Of a stretch of 64,000 nt of DNA, positions 46,289 through 57,120 are shown piece by piece. Each line of letters opens with the position of its first letter. Within the stretch, counting starts at the first letter, position 1. A program made the position numbers and the translations under genes. Under the pieces are notes generated by a model. The model worked only from the letters and a program-made list of their open reading frames with translations, was not told the DNA's origin and made no database searches. Origin of the DNA: Tamarix chinensis (Eukaryota; Streptophyta; Magnoliopsida; Caryophyllales; Tamaricaceae); assembly GCA_030549775.1 (NCBI GenBank), contig CM060175.1, forward strand, positions 11,430,455 to 11,494,454, read 5' to 3'.

Positions 46289-47950
46289 TGTTAATGCATT
46301 GTAAGCTTTTAATAGTGTTGACTTAAAAGGTTAGCAGTGTTATTATACTTATTTTAATGATAAAAAATGGATCTTAATAACTAATGTGTTTACTTAAGTG
46401 TGCATATATAACAATTGACTTATTCACTTAGAGCATACACTAAAGGTGAAAATGTAAAAGTGCAATGAAGTTTCCAAGTATAAGATAACAACACATGGAA
46501 TATAACCAAGACTTGAAGGTTAAGGATAATCTTTTTTGAGTCTTAGGTTTTTTGTAAAGCTCTAAGGTGAGCAAAGTTCATATTTTAATTAAAACCCTTT
46601 AAAACACTCTATTGAAAAATACTTGACTTGAGTTAATTTCATAAAGTCTTTAAAATTACTTTTCAAATAAAATGACTCGTTTCCATTAGAACCAGTCAAC
46701 AAGTCCTTAGACCAATCAAATGCTTCATTTTGATTAAAAGGATAGGTTCATTTAAACACAAATTGATTGACTAATAAATAAAACCGATCGACTAATTGTC
46801 CTAAATTGATTGGCTAGTTTGAGAATAGATTAGCTAGTTTGACCAACCAATTTATAGGTTTCACTCTTGTAGAAACTCGTTTTTCTTAGTTTAAACACAT
46901 CAACTGATTTTGGCAAACTAATCAACTAGTTTAGAAATTGATTGGCTAGTTTAAACAATAAATCCAGGGGTTTCACTCTTGTAGAAACTCATTCATTTTT
47001 GTTTAAACACATCAACTAGTTTTGCCAAACTGATTGATTGGTTTGAAAAATCAATATATAGGTTTTACTCTTGCATAAACTCGTTTGTCTCTATTTAAAT
47101 ACATCGATAGGTACTACCAAACCAATGAACTAGTTTGTTAAAACCAATCGACTGGTTTGACCAACCATTCCATGGGTTTCACTCTTGTACAAATCTATTC
47201 ATATATTTTTAAACACATTTACTGGTTTTGCTAAACTGATTGACTAGCTTTGCCAACCAGTCCATTGGTTTCACTCTTGTAGAAACCTATTCTTCTATAC
47301 TTAAACACATCGACCAATTTTGTCAAATCAATCGACTGATTCATAATCAATCAACCAATTTGGAAAAACCAATCAAATGGCATAATGAACAAATCAACTA
47401 TTCTTACCATACCATGTCACTATTCACATATGTTCTTAAGACCAACTATACACTATGCATAACTGATCGACTGGTTTGAATAAATTAATCGAACGGTGCA
47501 CAACTATAACTTCCATTTATGGTCCAAACATAAGTAGTCGACTAGTTTGACATACCGATCAAATTCCCACACAACTAATACATTAGTTCGGCTAAACCGA
47601 TTGACTAATCAGCATCAAATGTTGATTTATGTTCGTTGGACGAAACAGCTTTTTGTGAGTTTGTATGTAATGGCTATACGAAGAGGGAATCCGTTATAAC
47701 TAAGGTCTCTCTGCATTTATTACAACTAATTTTTTAAACATTGATTGTGTAATTAATCTCTTACTCTCATATCATTCAATTGATCACTCAAAATTTTTAG
47801 ACTTTCATAATTCAGAGTTTTTACTAAAAAGTGGTATTTACTCACTTCTCTTAGTTAGAACTATTCTCTAATTATAATATTTCTCATTACATCTCATCCA
47901 AATTTCTACACTTTCATATCTTGTATTCTTGGTGAGAATTATCTATAACC
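46289..47950 (+). repeat. Right LTR of C1
   Basis: Begins TGTTAATGCATTGTAAGC at 46289. Contains the long palindromic motif array (46680-47600) and, after it, AT-rich U3/R-like sequence without coding signal. The end is uncertain (between about 47620 and 48250). Confidence 0.6.
46680..47600. repeat. Palindromic-motif array, copia C1
   Basis: Twenty or more degenerate copies of AATCGACTGGTTTG / ATTGGCTAGTTTG words, interleaved with a higher-order unit (CCATGGGTTTCACTCTTGTA..AAACTCATTCAT) recurring at about 46850, 46965, 47055, 47170 and 47265, period near 100 bp. The left LTR has an equivalent shorter block. Confidence 0.8.
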
Positions 47951-48269
47951 ACTACCTCCTCTCTAAAGCTCATTTAAAGGGGTTAATGAGTGTTTGCCTA
48001 TTATATGGTGATTCTATAGAATATAAATAGGTATATTTGTAAATCATATCTTAGAAGATCATTGAGGTAGTAAAGCTTATAAACTAAGACAATAGTGATC
48101 ATCAATAAAAACACATCACTATTTCAAAACACAAAAGGGAGAACTTTATGATAGTGGATGTAAAGCATAATTTACTCTTAAATCACTCTACATTAAGTGT
48201 TAATTTTTATTTTATCATTTCCATTCCATAAAACCCTATTCACCTTCTATAGAGTATTTTTCAGATAGG
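47951..48269. other. Unassigned stretch between C1 and C2
   Basis: AT-rich, no coding or repeat signal that I can name. It may hold the end of the C1 LTR. Confidence 0.3.
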
Positions 48270-48600
48270 TATTTGGTGTATAGTATAATATTACATTGGT
48301 TTATGCACATGTTGGAGAAGTTTTAAAGTTGATATTATGAGTTATATGACAAACACAAAGACCCCATGTCTAATAACATAGTTGTGTTTATTGAAAAAAT
48401 ATTTTAACTGAGTTTTGGGAAAAAGGTTAAAAGTAAAGAAATAAACACAAAGATCTCATGTTTCCTAAGCACGGACTATGTTTTTCTTACTTCATGAAAC
48501 ACGTTATTTAGCCTGGTAGAATTTTATTTAATATAAAAGAGAATTAATAAAACTCTAGCAATCAATTCAAGTGAGGTCATTTACTCTTCTTCTCCATAGA
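48270..48600 (+). repeat. Left LTR of C2, truncated
   Basis: Aligns with the right LTR: AAGTTTTAAAGTTGATATT, CCCCATGT, GAGTTTTGGG.AAAA, CATGTTTCCTAA, TTTTATTTAATATAAAAGAG, ending TTCTCCATAGA near 48600. Its start is not sharply defined. Confidence 0.65.
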
Positions 48601-49445
48601 GACTTTAACATATGAGTTTAGGGCACATAAGTATCAAGGTCTTGCTAAGCTCTCTACTGCATAGATAGAGTGCATGTACTATGGACGTTTGTAAGCATTG
48701 TGTATTTGGCAAGCATAAATGGGTTAGCTTTTTGATAGCTAAGGATAGTATGAGAGCACCTCTTGAGTATATCCATTCAGATTTATGGGGCCCGCCGAAA
48801 GTGGTTTCCAAATGAGGTTCACAATACTTACTCACATTTATTGATTGATTCTTTAGAAAGGTATGGGTGTATTTATTAAAGAATAAGAATGATGTGTTTG
48901 GTATTTTCAAACTATGGAAGACCTTGCTAGAGAAGCATATTAGGAATAAAGTTAAGTATCTCAAAACATATAATGATCTTAAGTTTGTTGAGCAGAGTTT
49001 CACTGATTTATGCCAAGACCATGGAATAGAGAGACATCACACTTGTGTTGGGAGACCACAACATAATGGTTTTGTTGAGTGGATGACCATAACCCTATTG
49101 GAGAAGGCTCATTATATATTATCACAAGGAGGGATAGGCAAAGAGTTTTGGGTTGAGGTCGTTCACATGACAACATACCTGGTGAATTGGTCACCAATTG
49201 GTCCATTGAGTTAAAGACACCTGAGGATTTGTGGTATGATAAGCCAGCTAATTATTCTTATTTGCATATATTTAGTTTCCTTGCTTATGCTTATGTGAAT
49301 AATAGAAAACTTAAGACTATAGCAAAGAAGTGTATCTTTCTTGGCTTTACATTTGGAGTGAAGGTATATAAGTTATGGGACCTAGCTGAATATAAGTTCT
49401 TGATTAGTAAGGATGTTACCTTTAATCAATCTATGTTCCTCTAAA
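48601..49445 (+). pseudogene. Integrase of C2
   Basis: Opens near 48617 within the GH motif of the gag-pre-integrase finger and reads CKHCVFGKHKWVSF (48690-48730), LEYIHSDLWGP with the first catalytic Asp (48763-48793), LTFID.FFRKVWVYLLKNKNDVFGIFKLWK, then the frame 48867-49214 with LKTYNDLKFVEQSF, where the family has RTDNG-EF; the catalytic Asp-bearing motif is changed (TYNDL). RPQHNGFVEW, WVEVVHMTTYLVNWSP and LKTPEDLWYDKPANYS follow, then KKCIFLGFTFGVKVYKLWD to 49385. A shift occurs near 49205. Confidence 0.85.
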
Positions 49446-50455
49446 ATACTAAGCCTTGTGATGTTGGAGTAGGATAGTACTTTAAGCCAGGTGGAGGTTG
49501 AAATTGAGTTGGATGACAGAGACCCTTCTAATAGACCTATTATTTCTAAAGTGGGTAGATACAAGCAGCAAGTCAAGTAAAGGGGTGTCGCTCGACCTAT
49601 TAGAAGGGTCAAGTATGGTTGTTAAGCCTCTAATCAAGTATGGTTTTGAAGAATTGATTAGTTATGCTTTATCTAATGTAGATATTGTTATTGATGTGAA
49701 TGATCCAGCATCATTCTCATAGGATATAGAGAGTTCTAATTCTGCTTACTGGTGTATTGTTGTGAAGGAGGAGATAGAGTCCTTATTTAAAAATTAGACA
49801 TAAGAACTTATGAAAGAACCTAGGAAGAAGAAGGTATTTTGATTGCAAGTGGGTATAAAAGTTCAAACAGGGAGCTCCATAGGTTGAGAGACTAAGGTAT
49901 AAAGCTCATTTAAATGCATGTAGATTCAATCATATTCTAGGCATAGATTATAACGTGGTATTTTTTATTTTGGTTAGACATACTTCTATTCATACTTTGC
50001 TTGTGCTTGTAACTATACAAGATCTAGAGTTGGAGTAGTTGGATGTTAAAACTATATTTTTACATAGTAAGCATGAGAAGGAGATTTACATGTGTCAACT
50101 TGATGGGTTTTTTGTTGAGGGGATTCATGAACATGTGTCCTTACTGAAGAGGTCACTGTATGGTCTGAAGTAGTATCCTAGTCAATAGTATAAATAATTT
50201 GATCAGTTTATACTTGAGTATGGTTTATCCAAAAGTGAGTATGATATATATATGTACTTGAAGGAGATGGAGGGTGTCTCACTTATGTATCTTTTTCTAT
50301 ATATTGTCAACACCTTTCTGGCAACACGTGATATGTTTGATGTTGATAGAGTGAAGGCAATACTGATGAGTGAGTTTGAAATGAAGGATTTTGGAGCTGT
50401 AAAGAGGATCTTTGGAATGGAGATCATAAGAAACCGTGAGAGGAAGCTTTAGTAC
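49446..50455 (+). pseudogene. Reverse transcriptase of C2
   Basis: After a decayed linker (49446-49700) the start reads DPASFS (about 49704-49721) and KEEIESLFKN. A K.ELDVKT.FLH-like core follows near 50035-50065 and KRSLYGLK near 50150. The frame 50252-50452 holds MYLFLYIVNTFLA, where the catalytic YVDD box has become I-V-N-T (about 50298-50312), then EFEMKDFGAVKRIFGMEIIR. Loss of both aspartates shows long decay. Several stops. Confidence 0.85.
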
Positions 50456-51230
50456 TTGTCACAAAAGTTTTATATGAACAAAGTGTTGGAGAGGTTTCAT
50501 ATAATGGACGCCAAAACTTTGCACACTCCATTAACTACTCACTTCAGATTATTAGCTTTGGCATGTCCCAAATCTAAAGAGGAAGAAGAGATCATGGCTA
50601 ATGTTCCATATTCAAATATTTTTTTGTTGTATCATGTACACTATAATATATACCTAGCCTGATATCACTTAAGTTGTTAGTATAGTGAGTTGATATATGG
50701 TAAATCCGGAGAAGGCTCACTAGCAAGTAGTGATATAGATTCTAAGGTACTTAAGGATATTGTATTAGCCTGTATAGAGTATGGAAGATCGGCTAATTTA
50801 CTAATTGGGTTCAAGGACTCTAATTATGATAGAGACCTTGGTAAAGGGAGATCCATTAATGGATACATTTTTTGTCTCTTTTGTTCAGCTATTGGATGGT
50901 GGTCTTCCTTGTGACGGCCTTGTCCACCACTGAGATAGAGTATATGACTATGACAGAAGCTTTCCGGGAAGTTGTATGGCTTAGTGGTTTAGTACATGAT
51001 TTAGGGTTTTGTCATAGTGCTCCAGTCCTTCAAGGTGATAGGCATAGTGTTATCTATTTAGCAAAGAATCAAAATTATTTTCATCATTAAACGAAACACA
51101 TTGACATCAGGTATCACTTTATTGGAGATATTGTTGCTGCTAATAAAGTTGTGTCATAGAAAGTGGGTACTAATATACTAATAAAGCCATTAATTGTGAG
51201 TAGTTTGAGTATTTCTCAAACTTGATCAGC
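50456..51230 (+). pseudogene. RT connection and RNase H of C2
   Basis: 50456-50662 reads SQKFYMNKVLERFHIMDAKT and STPL-like HTPLTTHFRL, the RT C-terminus. 50690-50914 includes LLIGFKDSNYDRDLGKGRSINGYIF, matching the copia RNase H start (GFxDSDxAGD). Then TALSTTEIEYMTMTEAFREVVWLSGLVHDLGF (50930-51010), SVIYLAKNQNYFHH and TKHIDIRYHFIGD to 51130. One frameshift near 50915 and two stops. Inactive. Confidence 0.85.
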
Positions 51231-51289
51231 ATTCTTAGGCCATGAGGCCATTTATTGGGCCAGGGGTCTTTTTATAAACATCTTTATAT

Positions 51290-52198
51290 GTCATGCAACA
51301 CAAATCCTACATCAAGGTAAAGAATTGTAAGATTTGAATAGATATTTTATGCACAGGATAACATTATGTTGTTTCATGAAGTGCTATAGAAGTTTTGAAG
51401 TTAATACTGTGAATTTTGTGATAAACATAGGGGCCCCATGTTTACTAAGACGGTTCATATTTATTTGCAAAATGTTTTGGTTGAGTTTTGGGTAAAAAAT
51501 TTAGAGTAAGGAAATAAATACGGGGATCATGTGTTTCCTAAATAGGGACCATATTTTTTCTTATTTTATGAAACGTGTCGTGTGTAAGGCTATAAATGAG
51601 CCGAGCTTGGAGGCTTGGGATTAGCTCATTTAATAAACAAGCCAAAACATGAAGCTCAAGCTCGGCTTATTTATAAACTAGCTAAACCGAGCCGGCTAGC
51701 TAGATTTTGTGATAAATGAGTCGAGCTCACGAGCTTTTGGCACTATAAACGAGATTGAGCCCAAAATTTTCATGCTCAAGCTTGGCTCATTTAAGCTCGA
51801 GCTTTATTTTAGGCTCGTTTAACTAAATAAACAAGCAAAGTCGAGCCCTTAACAAACCAAGCTCAAAAAGCTTATAAGACAGCTCTATTCGTTTACAGCC
51901 CTAGTTGTGTGGTAGGATTTTATCTAATATAAAAGAGATATGATAAAGCCTTAGTTGTCAAGTCATGTGAGCCCATTCATTCTTCTTTTCCATAGAATTC
52001 TCTATTGTTAGAGAATAATAGATTTGAGTAATTCGTTGATTGATTTGTTTAATCATCTTATAATTACACAATTGCACGAATAAATATCTCTATTTTGTAT
52101 TAGTTATTTTGTCTTAGGATTGAATTATCAATTGTTCAATTATCTTGTTAATTCTAGATTTTATTTTGGATTTATTCAATCCATGTTATTCCACAACA
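51290..52198 (+). repeat. Right LTR of C2 (interrupted by a hAT MITE)
   Basis: Starts after a purine-rich GGGCCAGGGG patch near 51260. Matches the left LTR over 51385-51584 and 51912-51990, then extends to about 52198 (TTCCACAACA). 51585-51903 is an inserted element. Confidence 0.65.
51585..51903. mobile_element. Non-autonomous hAT element (MITE), 319 bp
   Basis: 12-bp terminal inverted repeats TAAGGCTATAAA and TAGGGCTGTAAA (complement of the right end), flanked by 8-bp target duplications GTCGTGTG (51577-51584) and GTTGTGTG (51904-51911), one mismatch. The interior is rich in GAGCTCGAGCTT-type words. The uninterrupted site is seen in the C2 left LTR around 48508-48520. Confidence 0.9.
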
Positions 52199-53195
52199 CA
52201 CATGAGTAAAATTTATGTGCATGACTAGCATGATTAGAATGTCATATATGACCTTATGTACTTCATGATCTTGGCTTACTCGATATGCAAATACCTGTGT
52301 ATCGATTTAATAGGTCACCTACACAATCCTACAAGTAGAGGACCTTGTGTATGTAAACATGATTAGTTAGCAAGTAACCATATGCTTATTTGGGGTCAAG
52401 GAATTCTAAGAGCTAGAAATTTTGATGTTGTATTCTCTTTTAAGGGTCCTTAGATGCAGCAATCATGTAGTAGTTGTTTTTTCTCTTTGGATTTCCTTCC
52501 CTTGTTTTTTGGCTTATCACAGCCTTGGCTAGTAAATACTAAACCTTATTATCTCTTATGGTATTCTTGTGTATTCAGTTTCTCTCATGTACTTTTGGTT
52601 TGAATATTTAGTATTGTATCTACTATAAGATAGATTTTGAAACGTCTATCATATGTTAGGTTTCACAATAATCCTTAATTTTTTTATAGTATTGTTTGTT
52701 TATTTCATTTCTATGATTGATTTAAAAACAAAATATCTTAAATGGTGAAAAATAAAAGTGTTATAGACGGAATTATCACTATTGTCCGTGTAATGTTGTT
52801 TCTTCTTGTTCTTGGTTGGTTTCGTACAATCTTTAGTAAGAGGAAATCCGTTGCCACATTGCCACAATCTTTTGGACTTTTTTCTCAACACACTAGCACC
52901 GCTCTCTTCGAGAGAGTTCGCTCTTTCTATCTTCACTAGTCTGGTTTTGAAGTACTATTGGCCTATCTGGAATTGCATTTAGACAAACAATAGTGTCAGA
53001 ATTTCAGGTTCCTTACCTAGATGCTATATGCTAACGTCACCACACCTACCTCATCAAAAGTGCCCAATTAGAGAGCCGACAAATTATGATATCATCTCAA
53101 CCAAACAGGTAAAGGCTACAAATGAAGATATGCACAAAACCAGATATAGTAGCAAGAGAGATAACAAGACATCAAGGGAGACACAGAAGGTCCAT

Positions 53196-53236
<41 letters not shown>

Positions 53237-53480
53237 ACTAACATGGTGGCTATGCTGCCCCAATGCAAATGCAGATGTTTAAATTTAGTGGGCCAACGTA
53301 GATTTATCTCCCCAGACAGGCAAGAACATACCCTCACCCCACTGATAGGCTCAACAAGGTGGGATCTCTAACAGAAATATCGTAACAATAGATTTAATAG
53401 GAAAAGATGATGCGTATAGGCAGATACCACTGAAAAAGAAGATTCACAAATCAAAGACTAACCCAGCCAAAGATATAGTT
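52199..53480. other. Unassigned DNA; (GA)n at 53199-53234
   Basis: No transposon protein motif. Opposed open frames of 65-78 codons around 52700-52940 overlap each other and match nothing that I know. The only named feature is a (GA)18-like microsatellite at 53199-53234, which creates the SLSLSL run in an antisense frame. Confidence 0.4.
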
Positions 53481-53830
53481 TAAATCCTTTCCTTATCCAC
53501 TAAAAGATGGCTTTGCTTTTTCTTCTCCCTGTCTGACACCATTATTTAGTTGGTGGGTCTCTAGCACACGACGGCACCTTGATGCGGGGTGCAAGATGAT
53601 CCGCATTTGATATCGGTTTTGGATGTTGTGGAAGAAAAAGGTGCGATTCGTGACTGTAGATTCAAAAGTTTCTTCTCTTTCGTAGTGAGCTGAGCACCCT
53701 CTATGCGTTGGACCCCCTAGGTAAGCGGCCTTTCTAAATATAGCTCCTTTTTTTCCCTGTTTCGAAGACGACAACAAATTTCACTTGGACCTTCCTGTCG
53801 CGTGAACTATTTCTGGTTTTAGTGGTTAAA
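53481..53830. other. Island of higher GC, possible relic of unique DNA
   Basis: Composition is visibly less AT-rich than its surroundings, with a 94-codon minus frame (53777-53493) of normal amino-acid variety that includes GAIFRKAAYLGGPTHRGCS. I recognise no family; it lacks splice or promoter context that I could defend. It could be a gene fragment or chance. Confidence 0.25.
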
Positions 53831-54059
53831 ACTGAAATTTTGGTTCTAATTCTGATACATGTTGCCGTTACGCAAAGAATCGGACTCGTAAGAACCGTAT
53901 GAATCAACATAGATAAACCAACCCTCCCCCTTCCCCTTCTAATTTAACTCATAAAAGTTAGAATTTTCATAATATCGGTCAATCAGCAACGGAAAATGAG
54001 AGGGGCAAGGGGAGGTTAAAATAGTTTATACTAATTAACTATTATATTAAGTATGAATA
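53831..54059. other. Unassigned DNA left of a hAT MITE
   Basis: No feature seen. Confidence 0.4.
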
Positions 54060-54067
54060 GATGTAAG

Positions 54068-54419
54068 CAGTGATGCACGGAAATGGGGACGGGGACGGAA
54101 AAACGGGGACGAGATGAAACGCGGAAACATCAATTTTAAAAAATTTAGGAAACGGAGACGGCAAGAAACGTTAAAAAAATTATATATATTTTTTAAAAAA
54201 TAAGTTAAATTTATTAAAATTTAGAGAGAAAAATAAAATTAATTTAAAATTAATTTTTATATTAGTTAATTTTAATTATTATTAATAATTTTTTAATAAA
54301 AAATTAATTAAATAATACATTTTTAATAAAAATATTAATTAAATAATTTTAATATAAATTTTAATCTAGAGAAATTTTCGAGAAGTTTCCGGGACGGGAA
54401 ACGTTTCCATGCATCACAG
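54068..54419. mobile_element. Non-autonomous hAT element (MITE), 352 bp
   Basis: Inverted ends CAGTGATGCACGG and (complement of right end) CTGTGATGCATGG, with a perfect 8-bp target duplication GATGTAAG at 54060-54067 and 54420-54427. GC-rich ends (GGGGACGGGGACGG near 54085) surround a very AT-rich, self-complementary centre (54180-54350). No coding. The perfect duplication suggests one of the younger insertions here. Confidence 0.9.
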
Positions 54420-54427
54420 GATGTAAG

Positions 54428-55529
54428 TGTATTTACATGTTTAATTATAAAACATGCAATGCCGTATTTATGGATATAAAAGAATTATGTTGAAAAGCTC
54501 TTTTAATTGGAACAATCCTCAAAGGTTTTTACTTTTATTGTGGACTCATATGAACATTGTTTCCTTAATTGGAATAAATTTCAAATGATTTCTCTTTAAT
54601 TGATTATTATATCTATACATAGATTGTTTTTGTAAGACATAATATATTAATAAAATAGTTATATATATATATATATAATTGTCCACGCACATGATATATA
54701 TACACAATGAATTAGGCTAAATGTTAAGGTAATAAAAGAGCGTTGAGATACTCAAATAATATTTATCCTATATATTAGCTTATATACTTTCATTATGGAT
54801 TGTTATAATAATTTTTTTTTCTTTTTAAAAGAGTTACGTCTTTAGTGGAGATCAAACTGAAGTTACCCATAAAAAATAGTTTAAAGTCAATACCACTTTT
54901 ACCGAAAAGTCACGATATATTTTTTTTAAGTTAAATAATACTTTATATAATCATAATCATTGTTTGATAAAAAGTGGTTTTATAATAAAATATAATTATG
55001 AATTATAGTATGAAATATATTACTAACTAAACAATTACTTACTCATTCATAATGACTAATCCAAGAAAGTATCATCCAATGGTTTCAATCCAAATTCTTA
55101 AAATAATGTTAGTTGACAAAATTAGGTACCCTTGTCTATTTTGTTGTCGCATTGTAATTAGAGTGTTTTTCACCGTGTGACCCTATTAGAGTGATTATCT
55201 ATATTTTTATCTGACAATTCATATTTTTAACATTTTCACCAAATAACCCTATGATAGAGTTAATCTTACTTTTCCTAGCTCCTTATATAGCCGTGCAGTC
55301 TGCGGCACTAGGTCATATGCAAAAGATGCGGCAAGATATGCACTGTAACTAGCTTTTTATTTCGATGTGGTAATTGAACAGGGTGATAGAGGTTTGGTCA
55401 TTGAATTCAAGTCGCATATAGGGAGTCAGGGTCCAGGGAGGAGAGGGAGAGAATCAATAGAAGATGAAGAGATCAGCAAGGAAGAAATTGAAGATGTAGA
55501 AAAGCTATAGAGGAGAGAGCGAGACCAAG
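54428..55529. other. Unassigned AT-rich DNA
   Basis: Includes a short (AT)n at 54660-54677. 55380-55510 is purine-rich and reads as an open acidic/basic stretch of about 43 codons after a possible splice-acceptor-like TTGAACAG (about 55374-55381); this could be an exon remnant, but support is weak. Confidence 0.3.
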
Positions 55530-56157
55530 AGCATCTACGACCGTAATTTTAAGTTTAATGTCTCAATTGTATTATCTAATTATTATTTTTTATCTTTCGT
55601 ATTTTTATCATTTTATTTCAAATTTAATTTAATAATTTATAATTACCAATCTTAAATTTATAATATTCAATTACTTTTATCAATCATATCATCAACCATT
55701 TATATTTTATATCATTTAACTTTCAATTTATATCAATCTATATATAATAATTAATAGTTTTTCTACTACAATAATTTTTAAATTAATATTTTAAAATAAT
55801 ATTTGATTTCAATTAATTTTAAAATAACTTATTGCAGTTTTTCTACCACAATAATAATAATTAAAAAAATATTACAACAGAAATATGAATACAATATAAT
55901 TAATAAAAATATTACAATGGAAATACAAATAAAACAATATTATGAAAATATAAAAATGGAATTAAGGATTATAATAACATTACAAAATAAAAAAAAATAA
56001 AAATACAATTAAAATAACATTACGAAAATATTACAATGAAAATAGAAATGCAATAATATTATAAAAATAATAATTAATACAATATATGTAAATATTAAAA
56101 CATCGAGAATTAAGATGAGTAGAAACTATTTGTCGTATTCAAATTGTCATATGTCTT

Positions 56158-56548
56158 CTACGAAGTCAGTTTTAAGTTGGTGGGCGGAAGTAAGATCGGT
56201 AACCTGAGTAACTCTTCGAAGGTACGAATCCATGTTGTTATCGGACCATGATTAATCGTAGGAGGTGACCCATTATTATCATTGTGGAGAATTTTGAATA
56301 TTTGGAAAATTATAATCAAAGGGAATAGTGGTATTTGGATGTTGAAATAATTAAAAATTGGCATCATTTTGATAATATTGCATACTTGAAATTTTTAAAT
56401 TTCGTGGATATTACAAATTTTGGACATTTGAAAAATATATATTCGGATAATTTTGTGGATTTTGGATATTTTAGTTTGGAAGTTCTTTCGAGTTTGAATC
56501 ATTTTGATTATCCAAAAGATTCAAAAAAATTAAATCTAGTAGGATCCA
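56158..56548 (-). pseudogene. Harbinger ORF1-like N-terminal fragment
   Basis: The minus strand from about 56548 starts MDPTRFNFFESFG, resembling the MDPN..N F..F-rich low-complexity start of PIF-Harbinger ORF1 proteins (the Myb/SANT DNA-binding partner of the transposase), then S/K/F/P/Y-rich sequence with several stops to 56158. No SANT domain is preserved. The 73-codon plus frame 56335-56556 over it is its shadow. Confidence 0.45.
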
Positions 56549-56560
56549 TTTTTTAAAATT

Positions 56561-57120
56561 AAATATAAGTAGAGAAATTAATAAAATAAATATAACATAA
56601 GAAATTAATAAAACAAATATAAGTATATAAATTAATAGAATAAAAGTAAATAGAGAAACTAATAAAATAAATATATGTACTTAAATTAATTAAATCAATA
56701 TAACTAGAAAAATTAACCAAATAAATATAACTTGAGAAATATTGAAGATAAATGAATAAAATAAATATAAGTAGAGAAATTAATAAAATAAATATAACGT
56801 AAGAAATTAATAAAACAAATATAAGTATAGAAATTAATATAATAAAAGTAAATAGAGTACTAATAAAATAAATATACATACTTAAATTAATAAAATCAAT
56901 ATAATTAGAAAAATTAATCAAATAAATATAACTTGAGAAATATTGAACATAAATGAATAAAATAAATATAAGTAGAGAAACTAATAAAATAAATATAACA
57001 AGAAAAACTTAAAAAAATAATTAGAAGATGAGAAATTAATAATTAATAAAATAAATATGACAAGAAAAATTTATAAAATATAAATAACTAGAGAAATAAA
57101 TAAGATTAATTATGTAGAGA
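56561..57120. repeat. ~201-bp tandem repeat inside the Harbinger element
   Basis: The start word AAATATAAGTAGAGAAA recurs at 56561, 56763 and 56964 (periods 202 and 201). Units are built of GAAATTAATAAAATAAATATAA-like subrepeats of about 30 bp. Two full units and a partial third. The antisense 120-codon I/Y/F-rich frame is a product of this repeat, not a gene. Confidence 0.85.

Larger units (their letters stand above)
40194..47950 (+). mobile_element. C1: SIRE/Maximus-type Ty1/copia retrotransposon with a third ORF
   Basis: Plus-strand element: LTR (40194 to about 40930, truncated), gag, protease, integrase, reverse transcriptase-RNase H (internally deleted), an extra 3' ORF, and LTR from 46289. 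Copia order (integrase before reverse transcriptase), a long E/K-rich gag tail and an ORF after pol identify the SIRE/Maximus lineage. The primer site and the gag N-terminus are missing at the truncated left LTR. The right end is approximate because the left LTR lacks that part. Confidence 0.8.
48270..52198 (+). mobile_element. C2: Tork/Tnt1-type Ty1/copia retrotransposon, gag and protease deleted
   Basis: Plus-strand element with a truncated left LTR (to about 48600), integrase starting at once, reverse transcriptase, RNase H, and a right LTR (about 51290-52198). Domain sequences (LEYIHSDLWGP, KTPEDLW..KPANYS, YKLWD) match the Tork lineage. A deletion joins the left LTR to the gag-pre-integrase region, removing the LTR end, primer site, gag and protease. 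Confidence 0.8.

Noticed and set aside
46680..47600. CRISPR-like array of repeats and spacers
   Set aside because: Plant nuclear retrotransposon context; repeats are degenerate and irregularly spaced.
52700..52940. Small host gene (65- and 78-codon ORFs on opposite strands)
   Set aside because: Mutually overlapping, no motif, no supporting splice or promoter context.
56559..56921. 120-codon minus ORF rich in I, Y, F and S, resembling a membrane protein
   Set aside because: Lies on the 201-bp AT-rich tandem repeat and repeats with it; low complexity.
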